DNA from: JAICJC01 sp963709425
GTDB taxonomy: Bacteria; Actinomycetota; Thermoleophilia; Gaiellales; JAICJC01
Direction of reading: 5' to 3'
NCBI GenBank assembly: GCA_963709425.1
Contig: CAVPWG010000002.1
Coordinates: 469,285 to 533,284, forward strand
DNA: 64,000 bases
Shown here: positions 18,186 through 26,652 of the stretch, piece after piece
How positions within the stretch are numbered: position 1 is the stretch's first letter
Layout: each line of letters opens with the position of its first letter
The notes under the pieces: model-generated
The model's database searches: none
Seen by the model: only the letters and a program-made list of their open reading frames with translations
Told to the model about the DNA's origin: nothing
Translations under genes and position numbers: made by a program

Positions 18186-19240
18186 CGGCCTTCACGGGCC
18201 TCCCCGAGCAGCCCTACGCGGAGCGCCTGCTCTCGGCGGCGCTCGACCAACCCGCGCACGCCTACCTGCTGTCGGGCCCGGCGGGGAGCGGCAAGCGCCG
18301 CTACGCCGACCGGTTCGCGACGGCGATCCTCGCCACCGAGCCCGGCCGGGTCGAGCGCCGGACGCACCCCGACCTCTTCGTGCTCGAGCCCGAGGGGCAG
18401 GGCATCCTGGTGGAGGGCGCCCGCCGGCTTCGCCGAGACCTGCACCTGCGCCCGTACGAGGCAGCCCGCCGCGTCTATCTCATCCTCGACGCCCACCTGC
18501 TTCGGGACGAGTCGGCGAACGCCCTCCTGAAGTCGCTCGAGGAGCCGCCGGAGTACGGCGTGTTCGTGCTGGTGTCGGACCACGCCGGACGGATGCTGCC
18601 GACGATCCTGTCGCGCGTCCAGACCGTGCCGTTCCGGCGCTTCCGGGCCGCCGAGCTCGAGCAGGCGGTGTCCGACCCGGTGGCGGCGCGCGCCGCCCTG
18701 GGGAACCTGGCGCGGGCCGAGGAGCTGGCCGGGGATCCGGCCGCGGCGGAGCGCCGGAGGGCCTACCTCGACCTGGCCCGCGCATCGGCGGCGGACCCGG
18801 CCTTCGACCCGGCCGCCGCGGCGGCGGCGGTGCTCGTCTCGACCGGCGACCGCGGCCGGGCCGAGTCGGCCCGCGTGGGCGCCGAGGCGACCGAGCGGCT
18901 GGCGTCGGTCGATGACCCGAAGGAGCGGCGGGCGCTCGAGCGGCGGTTCGAGGAGCGCGCCAAGCGGGCCGGGCGGCGGGCCGAATGGGACGAGCTCCGC
19001 CTGGCTGTGGACACGGTCGGATCGTGGTACCGCGACCTCATGGCGGTCGGTTTGGGAGCTGGTGACGCGGTGGTAAACTCGGATGTCGCCGGCGAGATGT
19101 CGCCCGCCGCGGCGGGCGCCGCAGGGCACGCAGCCCGGGCGCTCGAGGTCGTGACGGACGTGCGCCGGTCGCTCGAACTCAACATCCATCCGGGACTTGG
19201 GCTGGAGGCGATGTTCCACCGCCTTCACCAGGCCCGGTAG
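18182..19240 (+). CDS. holB: DNA polymerase III delta-prime subunit
   Basis: 352 residues from a GTG overlapping tmk. Clamp-loader AAA+ fold: Walker A-like LLSGPAGSGKRRYADRF, HPDLFVLEPEGQGI, LILDAHLLRDESANALLKSLEEPPEYGVFVLVSD (Walker B and sensor region) and LPTILSRVQTVPF (sensor 1/SRx). Delta-prime is the stator of the clamp loader, which opens the sliding clamp at the replication fork. The C-terminal third is alanine/arginine-rich and helical. ricT follows after 21 bases. Confidence 0.93.
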   Translation: MTAFTGLPEQPYAERLLSAALDQPAHAYLLSGPAGSGKRRYADRFATAILATEPGRVERRTHPDLFVLEPEGQGILVEGARRLRRDLHLRPYEAARRVYLILDAHLLRDESANALLKSLEEPPEYGVFVLVSDHAGRMLPTILSRVQTVPFRRFRAAELEQAVSDPVAARAALGNLARAEELAGDPAAAERRRAYLDLARASAADPAFDPAAAAAAVLVSTGDRGRAESARVGAEATERLASVDDPKERRALERRFEERAKRAGRRAEWDELRLAVDTVGSWYRDLMAVGLGAGDAVVNSDVAGEMSPAAAGAAGHAARALEVVTDVRRSLELNIHPGLGLEAMFHRLHQAR

Positions 19241-19261
19241 CACACACGAAGAGGACCGCAC

Positions 19262-20068
19262 ATGGCCACAGTCGTCGGCGTCGTCTTTCAGCCGGGCGGC
19301 AAGGTCTATTCGTTCGACCCTGGCGGGCTGGAGCTGCGCTGGGACGAGCGCGTCATCTGCCAGACCGCCCGTGGCCGCGAGTACGGCCGGGTCGTCGAGA
19401 CCGAGCACGAGGTGCCCGAGGGGTCGTTGGCGGGGCCGCTCAAGCGGGTCGTCCGCCGCGCCGTCCCGGCCGACGAGCAGGTGATCGATCAGAACCGGGT
19501 CGAAGCCAAGCGCGGCATGCTGCTCTTTCGGGAGATCTCCCGCCGCCACGGCCTCGAGCTGAAACCCGTCTCCAGCGAGGTCACGTTCGACGGGTCGCGC
19601 ATCATGTTCGCGTTCTCGGCCGAGGAGCGGCCCGACACCCGTGAGCTCCAGACCGAGCTCGGGGAGCGGCTGAAGCGCCGCGTCGACATCCGCCAGGTGG
19701 GCCCGCGCGAGCAGGGCCGGTTGTGCGGCGCCGTGGGCCTGTGCGGCACGAACCAGCTCTGCAGCGCCCGCTACCCGTGCCACGACCAGCCGATCACCCT
19801 GCGCATGGCCAAGGACCAGCAGCTGCCCATGAACCCGGGTCGGATCACGGGTCTCTGCGGACGGCTACGCTGCTGTCTAGCGTTCGAGCATCCGCTTTAC
19901 CGGTCGTTCAGAGACCGAGCACCGGCCGTCGGACGCACGGTGGCAACCCCCGAGGGGAAGGGAATCGTGCGAAGCTACGAGGTCCTTCGCGACGCGTGCG
20001 TCGTGGAGATGGACGGAAGGACGATGATGGAGGTCAAGCTGGACGCGGTCGTCGAGGTGGCAGGATGA
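19262..20068 (+). CDS. ricT: RicT/YaaT-like PSP1-domain protein
   Basis: 268 residues. A PSP1 C-terminal domain with the conserved cysteine clusters RLCGAVGLCG, CSARYPC and TGLCGRLRCCLAFEH, which in Bacillus RicT help to bind Fe-S clusters with RicA/RicF (RNA maturation and RNase Y regulation). Position after holB is the classic one. FDGSRIMFAFSAEERPDTRELQ and IDIRQVG-type segments are also family-typical. RicA and RicF partners are not seen in the window. An ATGA overlap joins it to the next gene. Confidence 0.92.
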   Translation: MATVVGVVFQPGGKVYSFDPGGLELRWDERVICQTARGREYGRVVETEHEVPEGSLAGPLKRVVRRAVPADEQVIDQNRVEAKRGMLLFREISRRHGLELKPVSSEVTFDGSRIMFAFSAEERPDTRELQTELGERLKRRVDIRQVGPREQGRLCGAVGLCGTNQLCSARYPCHDQPITLRMAKDQQLPMNPGRITGLCGRLRCCLAFEHPLYRSFRDRAPAVGRTVATPEGKGIVRSYEVLRDACVVEMDGRTMMEVKLDAVVEVAG

Positions 20069-21144
20069 GCGACGTCGCATTCTGGGGGCCGGGCAGCGAC
20101 CCCGCTCTCGAGCCGTTCCGGCGCGCGCTGCGCGCGGAGTGGGAGCGGCGCGGGTACGAATTCGTCGACGGGCCCGACCCGATGGCGGCCTGCGTCTTCA
20201 ACTTCGTCGACCCCGACGATCCCAAGCCGTTCCGCCGCCGCCAGCGCTCGACCTACGTCATCGCCGTCCACCATCTCGCCGACCGGCCGGACGACGTGCT
20301 GCGGTACGAGTATCCGATGCTCGTCCGCGCGCTCGCGAACATCGCGATGCTGGTCGTCCCCGGCGACGCCTGCTACTTCGTGACGCCGGAGCAGGGCTTC
20401 TACTCGGTCCCCGATCCGGGCGACCCCGAGTCGTGGGTGCGGGCGCTCTTCGACCGGATCGAGCCGCTGGCCACCTCGCGGCTCGTCATCGACAACCACT
20501 TCGAGACCGACCTCGAGCCGGAGCTCTGGGACGGCGACGCGCAGACCGAGGCGCTCTTCCAGGCGGGCCGTCGGCTCGACGCGCTCGGCCTCCTGCCGGC
20601 TCCGTTCCCGCTGGAGGACCTGGTCACGGCCGACGACATGCGCTGGATCAAGCTCGTGTACGGCATCGGCGGCCTCTCCTACGGCAACCTCTCGGCGCGC
20701 AAGGACGACCGCCGGTTCTGGATGTCGGCCTCAGGCGTCGACAAGTCGAACCTGCGCGAGGTCGGCCGCGACATCCTGATGGTGACCGACTACGACCGCG
20801 CGGCCGAGCGGATGGTGCTGTCGGTGCCGCCCGGTGTCGAGCCGCGGCGGGCGTCGGTCGACGCCATCGAGCACTGGATGATCTACCGCGAGCACCCGCA
20901 GGTCGGCGCGATCGTCCACGTGCACGCGTGGATCCCGGGCGTCGAGGCGACCGAGTTCAACTTCCCGTGCGGCACGGCCGAGCTGGCGACGGCGGTGGCC
21001 GAGATCATCCGCCGCGCTCCCGACCCGGGCCGCGCGATCGTCGGTCTCAAGAACCACGGCCTGACGATCACCGGCCCGAACCTGGACGACATCTTCACGC
21101 GGATCGAGCCGGTGATCGAGACGCAGATCCCGATGATCGCCTAG
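20065..21144 (+). CDS. Class II aldolase/adducin-domain protein with a ~170-residue N-terminal extension
   Basis: 359 residues. The C-terminal ~190 residues form a class II aldolase/adducin domain: GGLSYGNLSARKDDRRFWMSASG, the metal-ligand VHVHAWIPG and LKNHGLTITG. Such enzymes bind Zn2+ and cleave or epimerise sugar phosphates. The first ~170 residues (FWGPGSDPALEPFRRALR, FVDGPDP, MLVVPGDACYFVTPEQGFY) form a separate alpha/beta part that I do not recognise. The gene is translationally coupled to ricT (ATGA) and may ride with that operon; its link to DNA metabolism is unknown. Confidence 0.85.
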   Translation: MSDVAFWGPGSDPALEPFRRALRAEWERRGYEFVDGPDPMAACVFNFVDPDDPKPFRRRQRSTYVIAVHHLADRPDDVLRYEYPMLVRALANIAMLVVPGDACYFVTPEQGFYSVPDPGDPESWVRALFDRIEPLATSRLVIDNHFETDLEPELWDGDAQTEALFQAGRRLDALGLLPAPFPLEDLVTADDMRWIKLVYGIGGLSYGNLSARKDDRRFWMSASGVDKSNLREVGRDILMVTDYDRAAERMVLSVPPGVEPRRASVDAIEHWMIYREHPQVGAIVHVHAWIPGVEATEFNFPCGTAELATAVAEIIRRAPDPGRAIVGLKNHGLTITGPNLDDIFTRIEPVIETQIPMIA

Positions 21145-21464
21145 AGCGCGTCGCCCGCAGGCGCCGGCGGCGGCTCGGGTGCAGCGGCCGGTGCGGGAGC
21201 GGGGATAAGCGTGCCGGCCTGCGCGCGCTCGGCGATCTCGCTCGAGCCCGCGAGGAGCGAGCCATCGTCGAACTCGATGATGGGAAGCGCCTTCTGGCCC
21301 CCTGTCAGCTCTGCGACCTCCGGGCGCCGGAACCGCAGCGCCGAGTGCAGGACCATCTCGTAGTCGACCCCCGCGTCGTCGAGCGCCTTCTGCGCCTTCC
21401 AGCACGGGTGGCCGCCGATCTTGACCCACGTCGCACTGCACCGGTGGAACTTGACTGCTGCCAT
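21141..21464 (-). CDS. Glutaredoxin/GST N-domain-like protein
   Basis: 107 residues. Thioredoxin-like fold of the GST N-terminal/glutaredoxin kind: FHRCSATWVKIGGHPCWKAQKALDDAGVDYE, QKALPIIEFDDGSLLAGSSEIAE (cis-Pro in ALPII and the S/E glutathione site). Cysteines are at C9 and C20, not a CPYC motif. The tail is a low-complexity alanine/proline run. Probably a small thiol protein; activity unproven. It overlaps the class II aldolase gene tail-to-tail by four bases. Confidence 0.8.
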   Translation of the reverse strand: MAAVKFHRCSATWVKIGGHPCWKAQKALDDAGVDYEMVLHSALRFRRPEVAELTGGQKALPIIEFDDGSLLAGSSEIAERAQAGTLIPAPAPAAAPEPPPAPAGDAL

Positions 21465-21476
21465 GGCTCTTCCTCC

Positions 21477-22469
21477 TCAGTGGCGGTGGTATCCGTCTGC
21501 CAGAAGCCAGGTCGCCGTGTCGCCGATTGTGTCGTCGACCGGCCGCGTCGCGAAGCCCAGCTCCGACCGCGCCTTCGCCGCCGTATAGAACCACCATCGC
21601 GAGCTCGATGCCAGCTCGTCGGCGTCGAGCGGTAGCGGCAGCCGCAGCGTCGTGCCGGCGCGCAGCAGGGGGCGCAGGATGCCCTTCGACAGGTGCATCT
21701 GACGGCGCGGCTTACCGGTCACGCGGCCGACCCGGGCGAAGAAGTCGCGATGGGAAAGGTTGCCCTCGTCGCTCGTCAGGATGTAGCGCTCGCCGGTTCG
21801 GCCGCGGTCCTCGATGAGCAGGAGGCCGGGGGCGATGTCGCGGGTGTCGACGTACGAGAGCCCGCCGTCGATCGTGAAGCGAAGCCGCCCGCGCAGGTAC
21901 TCCTCGACCGGCCACGAGGACACGCGGTGGACGTCTCCGGGGCCGATCGCGAACCCCGGGTTCGCGACGACCACGTCCAGGCCGTCGGCCGCCGCCTCGA
22001 GGGCGAGCTGCTCGCCCGCGGCCTTGGCCCGCGCGTAGCGGAAGTCCGGCCGGCCGTCGTCCCCGTCGATCATCCACGCACCCTCGTCGCGCGGGTGGGC
22101 CGGGGTGGCGGCCGGGCCGACGGCGGCGACGCTCGAGACGAAGACGACTCGCTCCACGCCCGCCGTGCGGCAGGCGGCAAGGGCGTGTCGGGCCCCGTCG
22201 ACGTTCACGGCCCGCAGGCGGTCGTCGTCGCGGGCGCGGTGTGCCACAACCCCCGCCAGGTGGAACACCCGGGTCACGCCGGCGAAGACCGGCGGGAGGG
22301 AGTCGGGCACCGTCACGTCGCCGCGCACGACCTCGGCGCCGAGCCCCTCGAGCCGGGCCGCGCCGGCGTCCGACCGCGCCAGCGCCCGCACCTGGCGATC
22401 CTGGGCTCGCAGGGCCTTCACGACCTCCACGCCCAGATACCCGGTTGCGCCGGTGACGAGGGTCAGCAT
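21477..22469 (-). CDS. NAD(P)-dependent epimerase/reductase (extended SDR)
   Basis: 330 residues. The N-terminal VTGATGYLGVEVVKAL is a GxxGxxG Rossmann site, followed by RVFHLAGVVAH, VVFVSSVAAVG and the catalytic FRYARAKAAGE (YxxxK), then VVANPGFAIGPGD and a C-terminal substrate domain. This fits atypical/extended SDRs of the dihydroflavonol-reductase/hopanoid-associated epimerase sort. A lipid or isoprenoid substrate is possible; the sequence does not decide. It is only 12 bases from the glutaredoxin-like gene and likely co-transcribed with it. Confidence 0.88.
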   Translation of the reverse strand: MLTLVTGATGYLGVEVVKALRAQDRQVRALARSDAGAARLEGLGAEVVRGDVTVPDSLPPVFAGVTRVFHLAGVVAHRARDDDRLRAVNVDGARHALAACRTAGVERVVFVSSVAAVGPAATPAHPRDEGAWMIDGDDGRPDFRYARAKAAGEQLALEAAADGLDVVVANPGFAIGPGDVHRVSSWPVEEYLRGRLRFTIDGGLSYVDTRDIAPGLLLIEDRGRTGERYILTSDEGNLSHRDFFARVGRVTGKPRRQMHLSKGILRPLLRAGTTLRLPLPLDADELASSSRWWFYTAAKARSELGFATRPVDDTIGDTATWLLADGYHRH

Positions 22470-22527
22470 CCGGCGGACCCTACCGAGGCCGGCCCGGCTC
22501 AGGCGCTGGGCTATCCTTTCGAGCTGC

Positions 22528-22600
22528 GCCGCCGTAGCTCAGCTGGCAGAGCACTTCACTCGTAATGAAGGGGTCCGCGGTTCGAATCCGCGCGGCGGCT
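22528..22600 (+). tRNA. tRNA-Thr(CGT)
   Basis: Full cloverleaf: 7-bp acceptor GCCGCCG/CGGCGGC, D-arm GCTC...GAGC, anticodon stem CTTCA/TGAAG with loop CTCGTAA (anticodon CGT, reading ACG), T-arm CCGCG-GTTCGAATC-CGCGG type. No CCA is encoded. Discriminator base is T. Confidence 0.95.
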
Positions 22601-22715
22601 TTGCAGGAATCCCTGCGGTGGTTAAGGGTCACTGGCGGTTCGTTGGATCGGCGGGCAGGAGGCGCAAATGGTCGCCTGAGCGCGGCCGGCTCGCGGGGCC
22701 GTGGCGGAGGCCGTG

Positions 22716-23327
22716 TTAGCGGCGTGCGGTGCCGACGATCATGGGCCGCTCGACCTTGGGCGCCTTGGGAACCTGGCCGTGCCTGACCGACTCGACTCTG
22801 AGCGCGGATGCCTCGATCGCTGCCAGTGTCTCCCGGTTGGGGTTGCAGCCGCCGACGATGTTGTACAGCGGTCTGAACCGGTCCTGCCGTTTCGCCACCT
22901 TCGGCTCGCCGGAGCGGACGTGCTCGATGAACAGGAGACGCCCGTCCGGCCTCAGCACCCGCGCAATCTCCGCCAGCGCCACCTCCTGGTCGGGGACGCT
23001 GCACAAAACCAGCGTCACAACCGCGGTGTCGAAGGTGGCGTCCGGGAAGTGCAGTCGTTCGGCCGACGCATCGATGACCTCCGCCGCCCGGTCGAGCGCG
23101 TCGACACGCCGGCGAAGACGACGACGCATGTGCCGGTCGGGCTCGGCCAGCACCAACCGCGTCACCGCTTGCGGATAGTGGTCAAGGTTGAGTCCGGTGC
23201 CGGCCCCGACCTCGATCGTCGCTCCTTCAGCGCCGGCCAGAAGCTGTCGCCGCTCTTCCCGCATACCGGCCGCTTCCGATCCCTTGTTGAACATGTCATA
23301 CAGCGCCGCAAACACTCGCCGTCTCAT
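22716..23327 (-). CDS. Class I SAM-dependent methyltransferase
   Basis: 203 residues from the ATG at 23327 (MRRRVFAALYDMF). SAM-binding motif I is TIEVGAGTGLNLDHYP, acidic end of strand 2 LAEPDRHM, then ERLHFPDATFDTAVVTLVLCSV and LRPDGRLLFIEHVRSG, the Methyltransf_11 pattern. It resembles ubiquinone/menaquinone- and phospholipid-type methyltransferases; the substrate is not readable. It lacks the cysteine set of arsenite methyltransferases. Confidence 0.88.
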   Translation of the reverse strand: MRRRVFAALYDMFNKGSEAAGMREERRQLLAGAEGATIEVGAGTGLNLDHYPQAVTRLVLAEPDRHMRRRLRRRVDALDRAAEVIDASAERLHFPDATFDTAVVTLVLCSVPDQEVALAEIARVLRPDGRLLFIEHVRSGEPKVAKRQDRFRPLYNIVGGCNPNRETLAAIEASALRVESVRHGQVPKAPKVERPMIVGTARR

Positions 23328-23520
23328 CGCCGCTCCGGCTCCCCGAGTTTGCAAGCCTCACCGGCAGCGCGGCCTGGTTCCGACAGAGCGCGCCAACTTG
23401 GTAGGTGGGCACGAACGGCAAAATAGCGGCTGCGGGCGCGATCGGAGAGCACGATGAACCATGCTGCGGATAGCGGGCTCGTCGGCGACGGCGACGTCGC
23501 CAGTCGGCGTGCGGCAGCAA

Positions 23521-24930
23521 TTAGGCTGGCTCGGCGTCGGCGCCGAGCCGTCTGAGCACATACGCCTCGACGGGCTCGACCTTCCCCTTGACATGGAGGT
23601 CTGGAAGTCGCTCGACGACGGCGCCGGGGGGTAGTCGCCGCACCGTTTCGGCGCCGAGTAGGACGTGGCCGACGGGCGCTTCTGCTTGTAGTCGGGACGC
23701 GAGGTTCACCGTATCGCCCACGACCCCGTGCTTGCGGTGGCCGCGGGATCCTCCTAGGAGCCCTGCGAGCACCTCGCCGCTGTTGACCGCAGCTCGGAAC
23801 CGCGGCCAGTCGGGATGGTCGCGCGCGACCTGTGACGCCGCTTCTTGGAGCATTGCGCCGGCGCGAGCGGCCAGTGCGGCGTGGTCAGGCTGGTCTCCCG
23901 CCTTGTTGAAGATCACCATGAGCTCGTCGCCGACGACCTGGTGTACCTCGCCGCCGTGGTCCTCCATCAGCGGGATGATCGTGCCGAAGTACCCGTTGAG
24001 CATCCGGGCCACGTCCTCGGGTGCCGTCTTGGCTGAGAAGGCGGTGAAGCCCGCCAGGTCGGCGAAGAGGATGCTGACGTCCCGGGCCCCGGCGAGGGTC
24101 TCGTCGAGATACAGGGCGCTGAAACGCTCCTCGTGCCATTCGTGGCGGACGCCGAGCAAGATCACGGTGAACGCAAGCAGCATCAGCCCGTGCCATTCCC
24201 ACCATGAGATGCGCCAGTTTCGAGCCCACGCGATCACCAACATCGATTCGGCGAGCAGCACGAAGGCGACCGTCACCGCGAGGACGAACGGCTCGCGGCG
24301 GCGACGGTACAGCCTGAAATAGCCGGTGCCGGCGACCGCGAAAAGCGCGACGCCGATCGCGGCCAGGCCGACCTGCCACCCGTCGAGCTGCTCTCCGCCC
24401 AGCGGGGCCGTAAGGGGCCATGTCTCGCTCAGCGAGATCGCTCCCCACGCGACCAGCAGGAGGAGCAGACCACCTACCAGGGCATGGGAGCGGCGCATCA
24501 CGACGGCCGCGCGTCCGGCGCTCAGTTCCACCGCGGAAGCCGCGGCGAACGCGCCGGCGACGAGCAGGCCTACCGGAGTGGCGAGTTCGAAGCCGGCGTT
24601 CTTGCCGAGCAGCACGTCGGGTGTGGCGAGCGCATGCAGCGCGAGGAAGCCGAAGCTCGCGATGAACGCAAGCGAGATCAGAAACAGGCGGGCGTCACGC
24701 CTCCGCCGTGCCGTGGCGCTGACCGCGTAACCCAGGCCGAGCGTGACCAGGGCAGCGGTGAGGACGAGCCAGAAGTGCGCTGTGTGGCTCTCCCAGAGGA
24801 CGTCGGCGCCGGTCGCGCCGCGCAGGAACGCAACGAGCCCGAGAGGAACGAGGACTGCGGCAATCTCGAGCCCCACCAGCCGTCCGCGCTCCTCAGATGC
24901 CGGGTGCAACGGCGTTCCACCCACGCTCAC
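23521..24930 (-). CDS. Membrane-bound class III adenylate/guanylate cyclase
   Basis: 469 residues: about eight to ten transmembrane helices (residues ~15-260) and a C-terminal class III cyclase domain (~275-450). Metal-binding aspartates are in SILFADLAGFTAFS and QVVGDELMVIF, and the transition-state N/R in VVGDTVNLASRLQ. The position that is normally a purine-selecting lysine before 'xxGD' reads Q (VHQVVGDE), so nucleotide preference is uncertain. The family makes cAMP or cGMP. The membrane part may sense a signal in the bilayer. Divergent from the small zincin at 25047. Confidence 0.88.
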   Translation of the reverse strand: MSVGGTPLHPASEERGRLVGLEIAAVLVPLGLVAFLRGATGADVLWESHTAHFWLVLTAALVTLGLGYAVSATARRRRDARLFLISLAFIASFGFLALHALATPDVLLGKNAGFELATPVGLLVAGAFAAASAVELSAGRAAVVMRRSHALVGGLLLLLVAWGAISLSETWPLTAPLGGEQLDGWQVGLAAIGVALFAVAGTGYFRLYRRRREPFVLAVTVAFVLLAESMLVIAWARNWRISWWEWHGLMLLAFTVILLGVRHEWHEERFSALYLDETLAGARDVSILFADLAGFTAFSAKTAPEDVARMLNGYFGTIIPLMEDHGGEVHQVVGDELMVIFNKAGDQPDHAALAARAGAMLQEAASQVARDHPDWPRFRAAVNSGEVLAGLLGGSRGHRKHGVVGDTVNLASRLQAEAPVGHVLLGAETVRRLPPGAVVERLPDLHVKGKVEPVEAYVLRRLGADAEPA

Positions 24931-25046
24931 GTTCTAACAGAAGCGGCCGGCGCACGCGCGTCCCAGTACTGGGGCAGAGCGATCCGGTTCTCGAGCGCGG
25001 GGGAGCGACGAGTGCCCGCGAGCGGCGGGCGAAGTACCCTTGTGTG

Positions 25047-25451
25047 ATGAAGAAACGGTCCTCGGCGGTTGTGTGTTCGGAGGATGAGTTCGCGGCGCTG
25101 GCGGAGTGCGAACTCGACGCGCTTCCCGGCTGGATCAAGTCGGCGATCGCCACCCACAACGTCGCCATATCGATCGAAGACCAGCGTCTCAACGAGCCGC
25201 GTACGCTTGGAATGTTCGCCCAATACAACGGCGCCTCCGAGATCACCCTCTACCGCCTGCCGATCAACCGGATCGCCGTCGACCGGCACCATCTTCGGCG
25301 AGTTATCCATGACACGCTGCTGCACGAGCTGGGACACCTGTTCGGCATGACCGAGACCGACCTCGACCACTACTCGATCGGGAACACTCCGCTCCCAGAC
25401 GCCCAACCGGTGCACGCCCCAAGAGGCGTGGAGCGGGCGGATAGCGAGTGA
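25047..25451 (+). CDS. Small zincin-like metallopeptidase family protein
   Basis: 134 residues. The C-terminal half holds HDTLLHELGHLFGMTETDL: an HExxH zinc site followed by glycine and a third ligand region, typical of the short 'metallopeptidase family' (PF06262-like) of actinobacteria. ISIEDQRL and GMFAQYNG with ITLYRLPI match that family as well. No signal peptide, so cytoplasmic. Substrate unknown. Divergent from the cyclase with about 115 bases between starts. Confidence 0.85.
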   Translation: MKKRSSAVVCSEDEFAALAECELDALPGWIKSAIATHNVAISIEDQRLNEPRTLGMFAQYNGASEITLYRLPINRIAVDRHHLRRVIHDTLLHELGHLFGMTETDLDHYSIGNTPLPDAQPVHAPRGVERADSE

Positions 25452-25501
25452 GCAACCTGCAATGAGATCGTGTCGGGCGCCGTCGCCCTTGTCGCACGCC
25501 G

Positions 25502-26602
25502 TCACGATTCGGGGACGAATTTGAGAACGGTGCCGGCCAGCGACACCGCGTACAGCTCGCCGCTCGTGTCCACGCCGAACGAGGACAGCTCCTCCACGGC
25601 CGGCACGCCGAGCCGGGTGAAGGGGCCGCCGGAGGCGCGCACCGACCAGATCGTCCCGCTGCAGAAGTCACCGAACACGTAGCGGCCGCGCAGCTGCGGC
25701 AGGTCGTGGCCGCGGTACACGAATCCGCCCGTGATCGAGCAGCCGTCGGCGTGGCTGTAGACGGCGACCGGGGCGACGAGCCTGGCCGGGAGGCCGCCCT
25801 CCTGGTCGTAGCGGACGTTCCCCTCCATCAGGTTCCAGCCCAGGTTGGCGCCCGGCGGCTCGCCCGCCCTCAGCCGGTCGACCTCCTCGTAGCGGTTCTG
25901 GCCGACGTCGCCGATCCAGAGGTCGTCCGTCGCGCTGTCGAACGCGAACCGCCACGGGTTCCGCAGCCCGAGTGCATAGATCTCGGGCGGCGATCCCGGC
26001 TGCGCGACGTCCAGCCGCAGGATCTTGCCGAGCGCCGAGCGCGGATTCTGGCCGTTGCCCTGCGGGTCGCCCTCGCTGCCGCCGTCGCCCATGCCGACGT
26101 AGAGCTTCCCGTCCGGACCGAACGCGAGCGCGCCGCCGTTGTGGTTGGCATACGGCTGGTCCACGAACAGGATCGTGTGAAGCGCACCGGTTCGGGTGTT
26201 GAGCTCGGCAACGTGCGTGTCGCCTGCCAGATCGGTGTAGTCCACGTAGGCAAGGCCGTTCTCGCCGTAGGCGGGTGAGAAGGCGATCGAGAGCAGGCCC
26301 TGCTCGCTCGACTCGGCGAGCCGCCCGGTGAGGTCGAGGAGCGGCCGCGGCCGCAGCCCGCCATCGTGCCAGATGCGCACCAAGCCGGTCTTCTCCACGA
26401 TGGCGAGGTCGTTCGTGCCGGGCACACCCACCACGTCCACGGGCTGGTCGAGGCCGGTCACCAGCGGCCGAAGGGCGATCCCACCCGCCGCCGCCGATGT
26501 TTGCGAGGCACTCGGCGGCTCTGCGCCGGCGGCGTCGCCTCCGCCTCCGCCGCATGCGGCGGCGAGCAGCAGCGGTAGCAGCGGGAGCCAGGCGCGGGAC
26601 AC
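25502..26602 (-). CDS. PQQ-type soluble sugar dehydrogenase-like lipoprotein
   Basis: 366 residues. Lipoprotein signal with lipobox LLAAACGG (cysteine about residue 17). Then a six-bladed propeller of the glucose/sorbosone dehydrogenase family: LVTGLDQPVDVVGVPGT, EQGLLSIAFSP, YANHNGGALAFGPDGKLYVGMGDGG (His-Asn-Gly block near the catalytic centre), ALGLRNPWRFAFD, WIGDVGQNRYEEVD and GDFCSGTIW. Members use PQQ to oxidise sugars outside the cytoplasmic membrane; some bind no PQQ. No PQQ biosynthesis genes are in the window. Confidence 0.93.
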   Translation of the reverse strand: MSRAWLPLLPLLLAAACGGGGGDAAGAEPPSASQTSAAAGGIALRPLVTGLDQPVDVVGVPGTNDLAIVEKTGLVRIWHDGGLRPRPLLDLTGRLAESSEQGLLSIAFSPAYGENGLAYVDYTDLAGDTHVAELNTRTGALHTILFVDQPYANHNGGALAFGPDGKLYVGMGDGGSEGDPQGNGQNPRSALGKILRLDVAQPGSPPEIYALGLRNPWRFAFDSATDDLWIGDVGQNRYEEVDRLRAGEPPGANLGWNLMEGNVRYDQEGGLPARLVAPVAVYSHADGCSITGGFVYRGHDLPQLRGRYVFGDFCSGTIWSVRASGGPFTRLGVPAVEELSSFGVDTSGELYAVSLAGTVLKFVPES

Positions 26603-26652
26603 GCCCTGAGCTTAGGGCGATGCTCGCCGACCGGCGAGCCGCGACGTCACGC

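Noticed and set aside
17888..19783. A 631-codon minus-strand frame
   Set aside because: Antisense of tmk, holB and ricT, which have clear motifs and overlaps typical of an operon.
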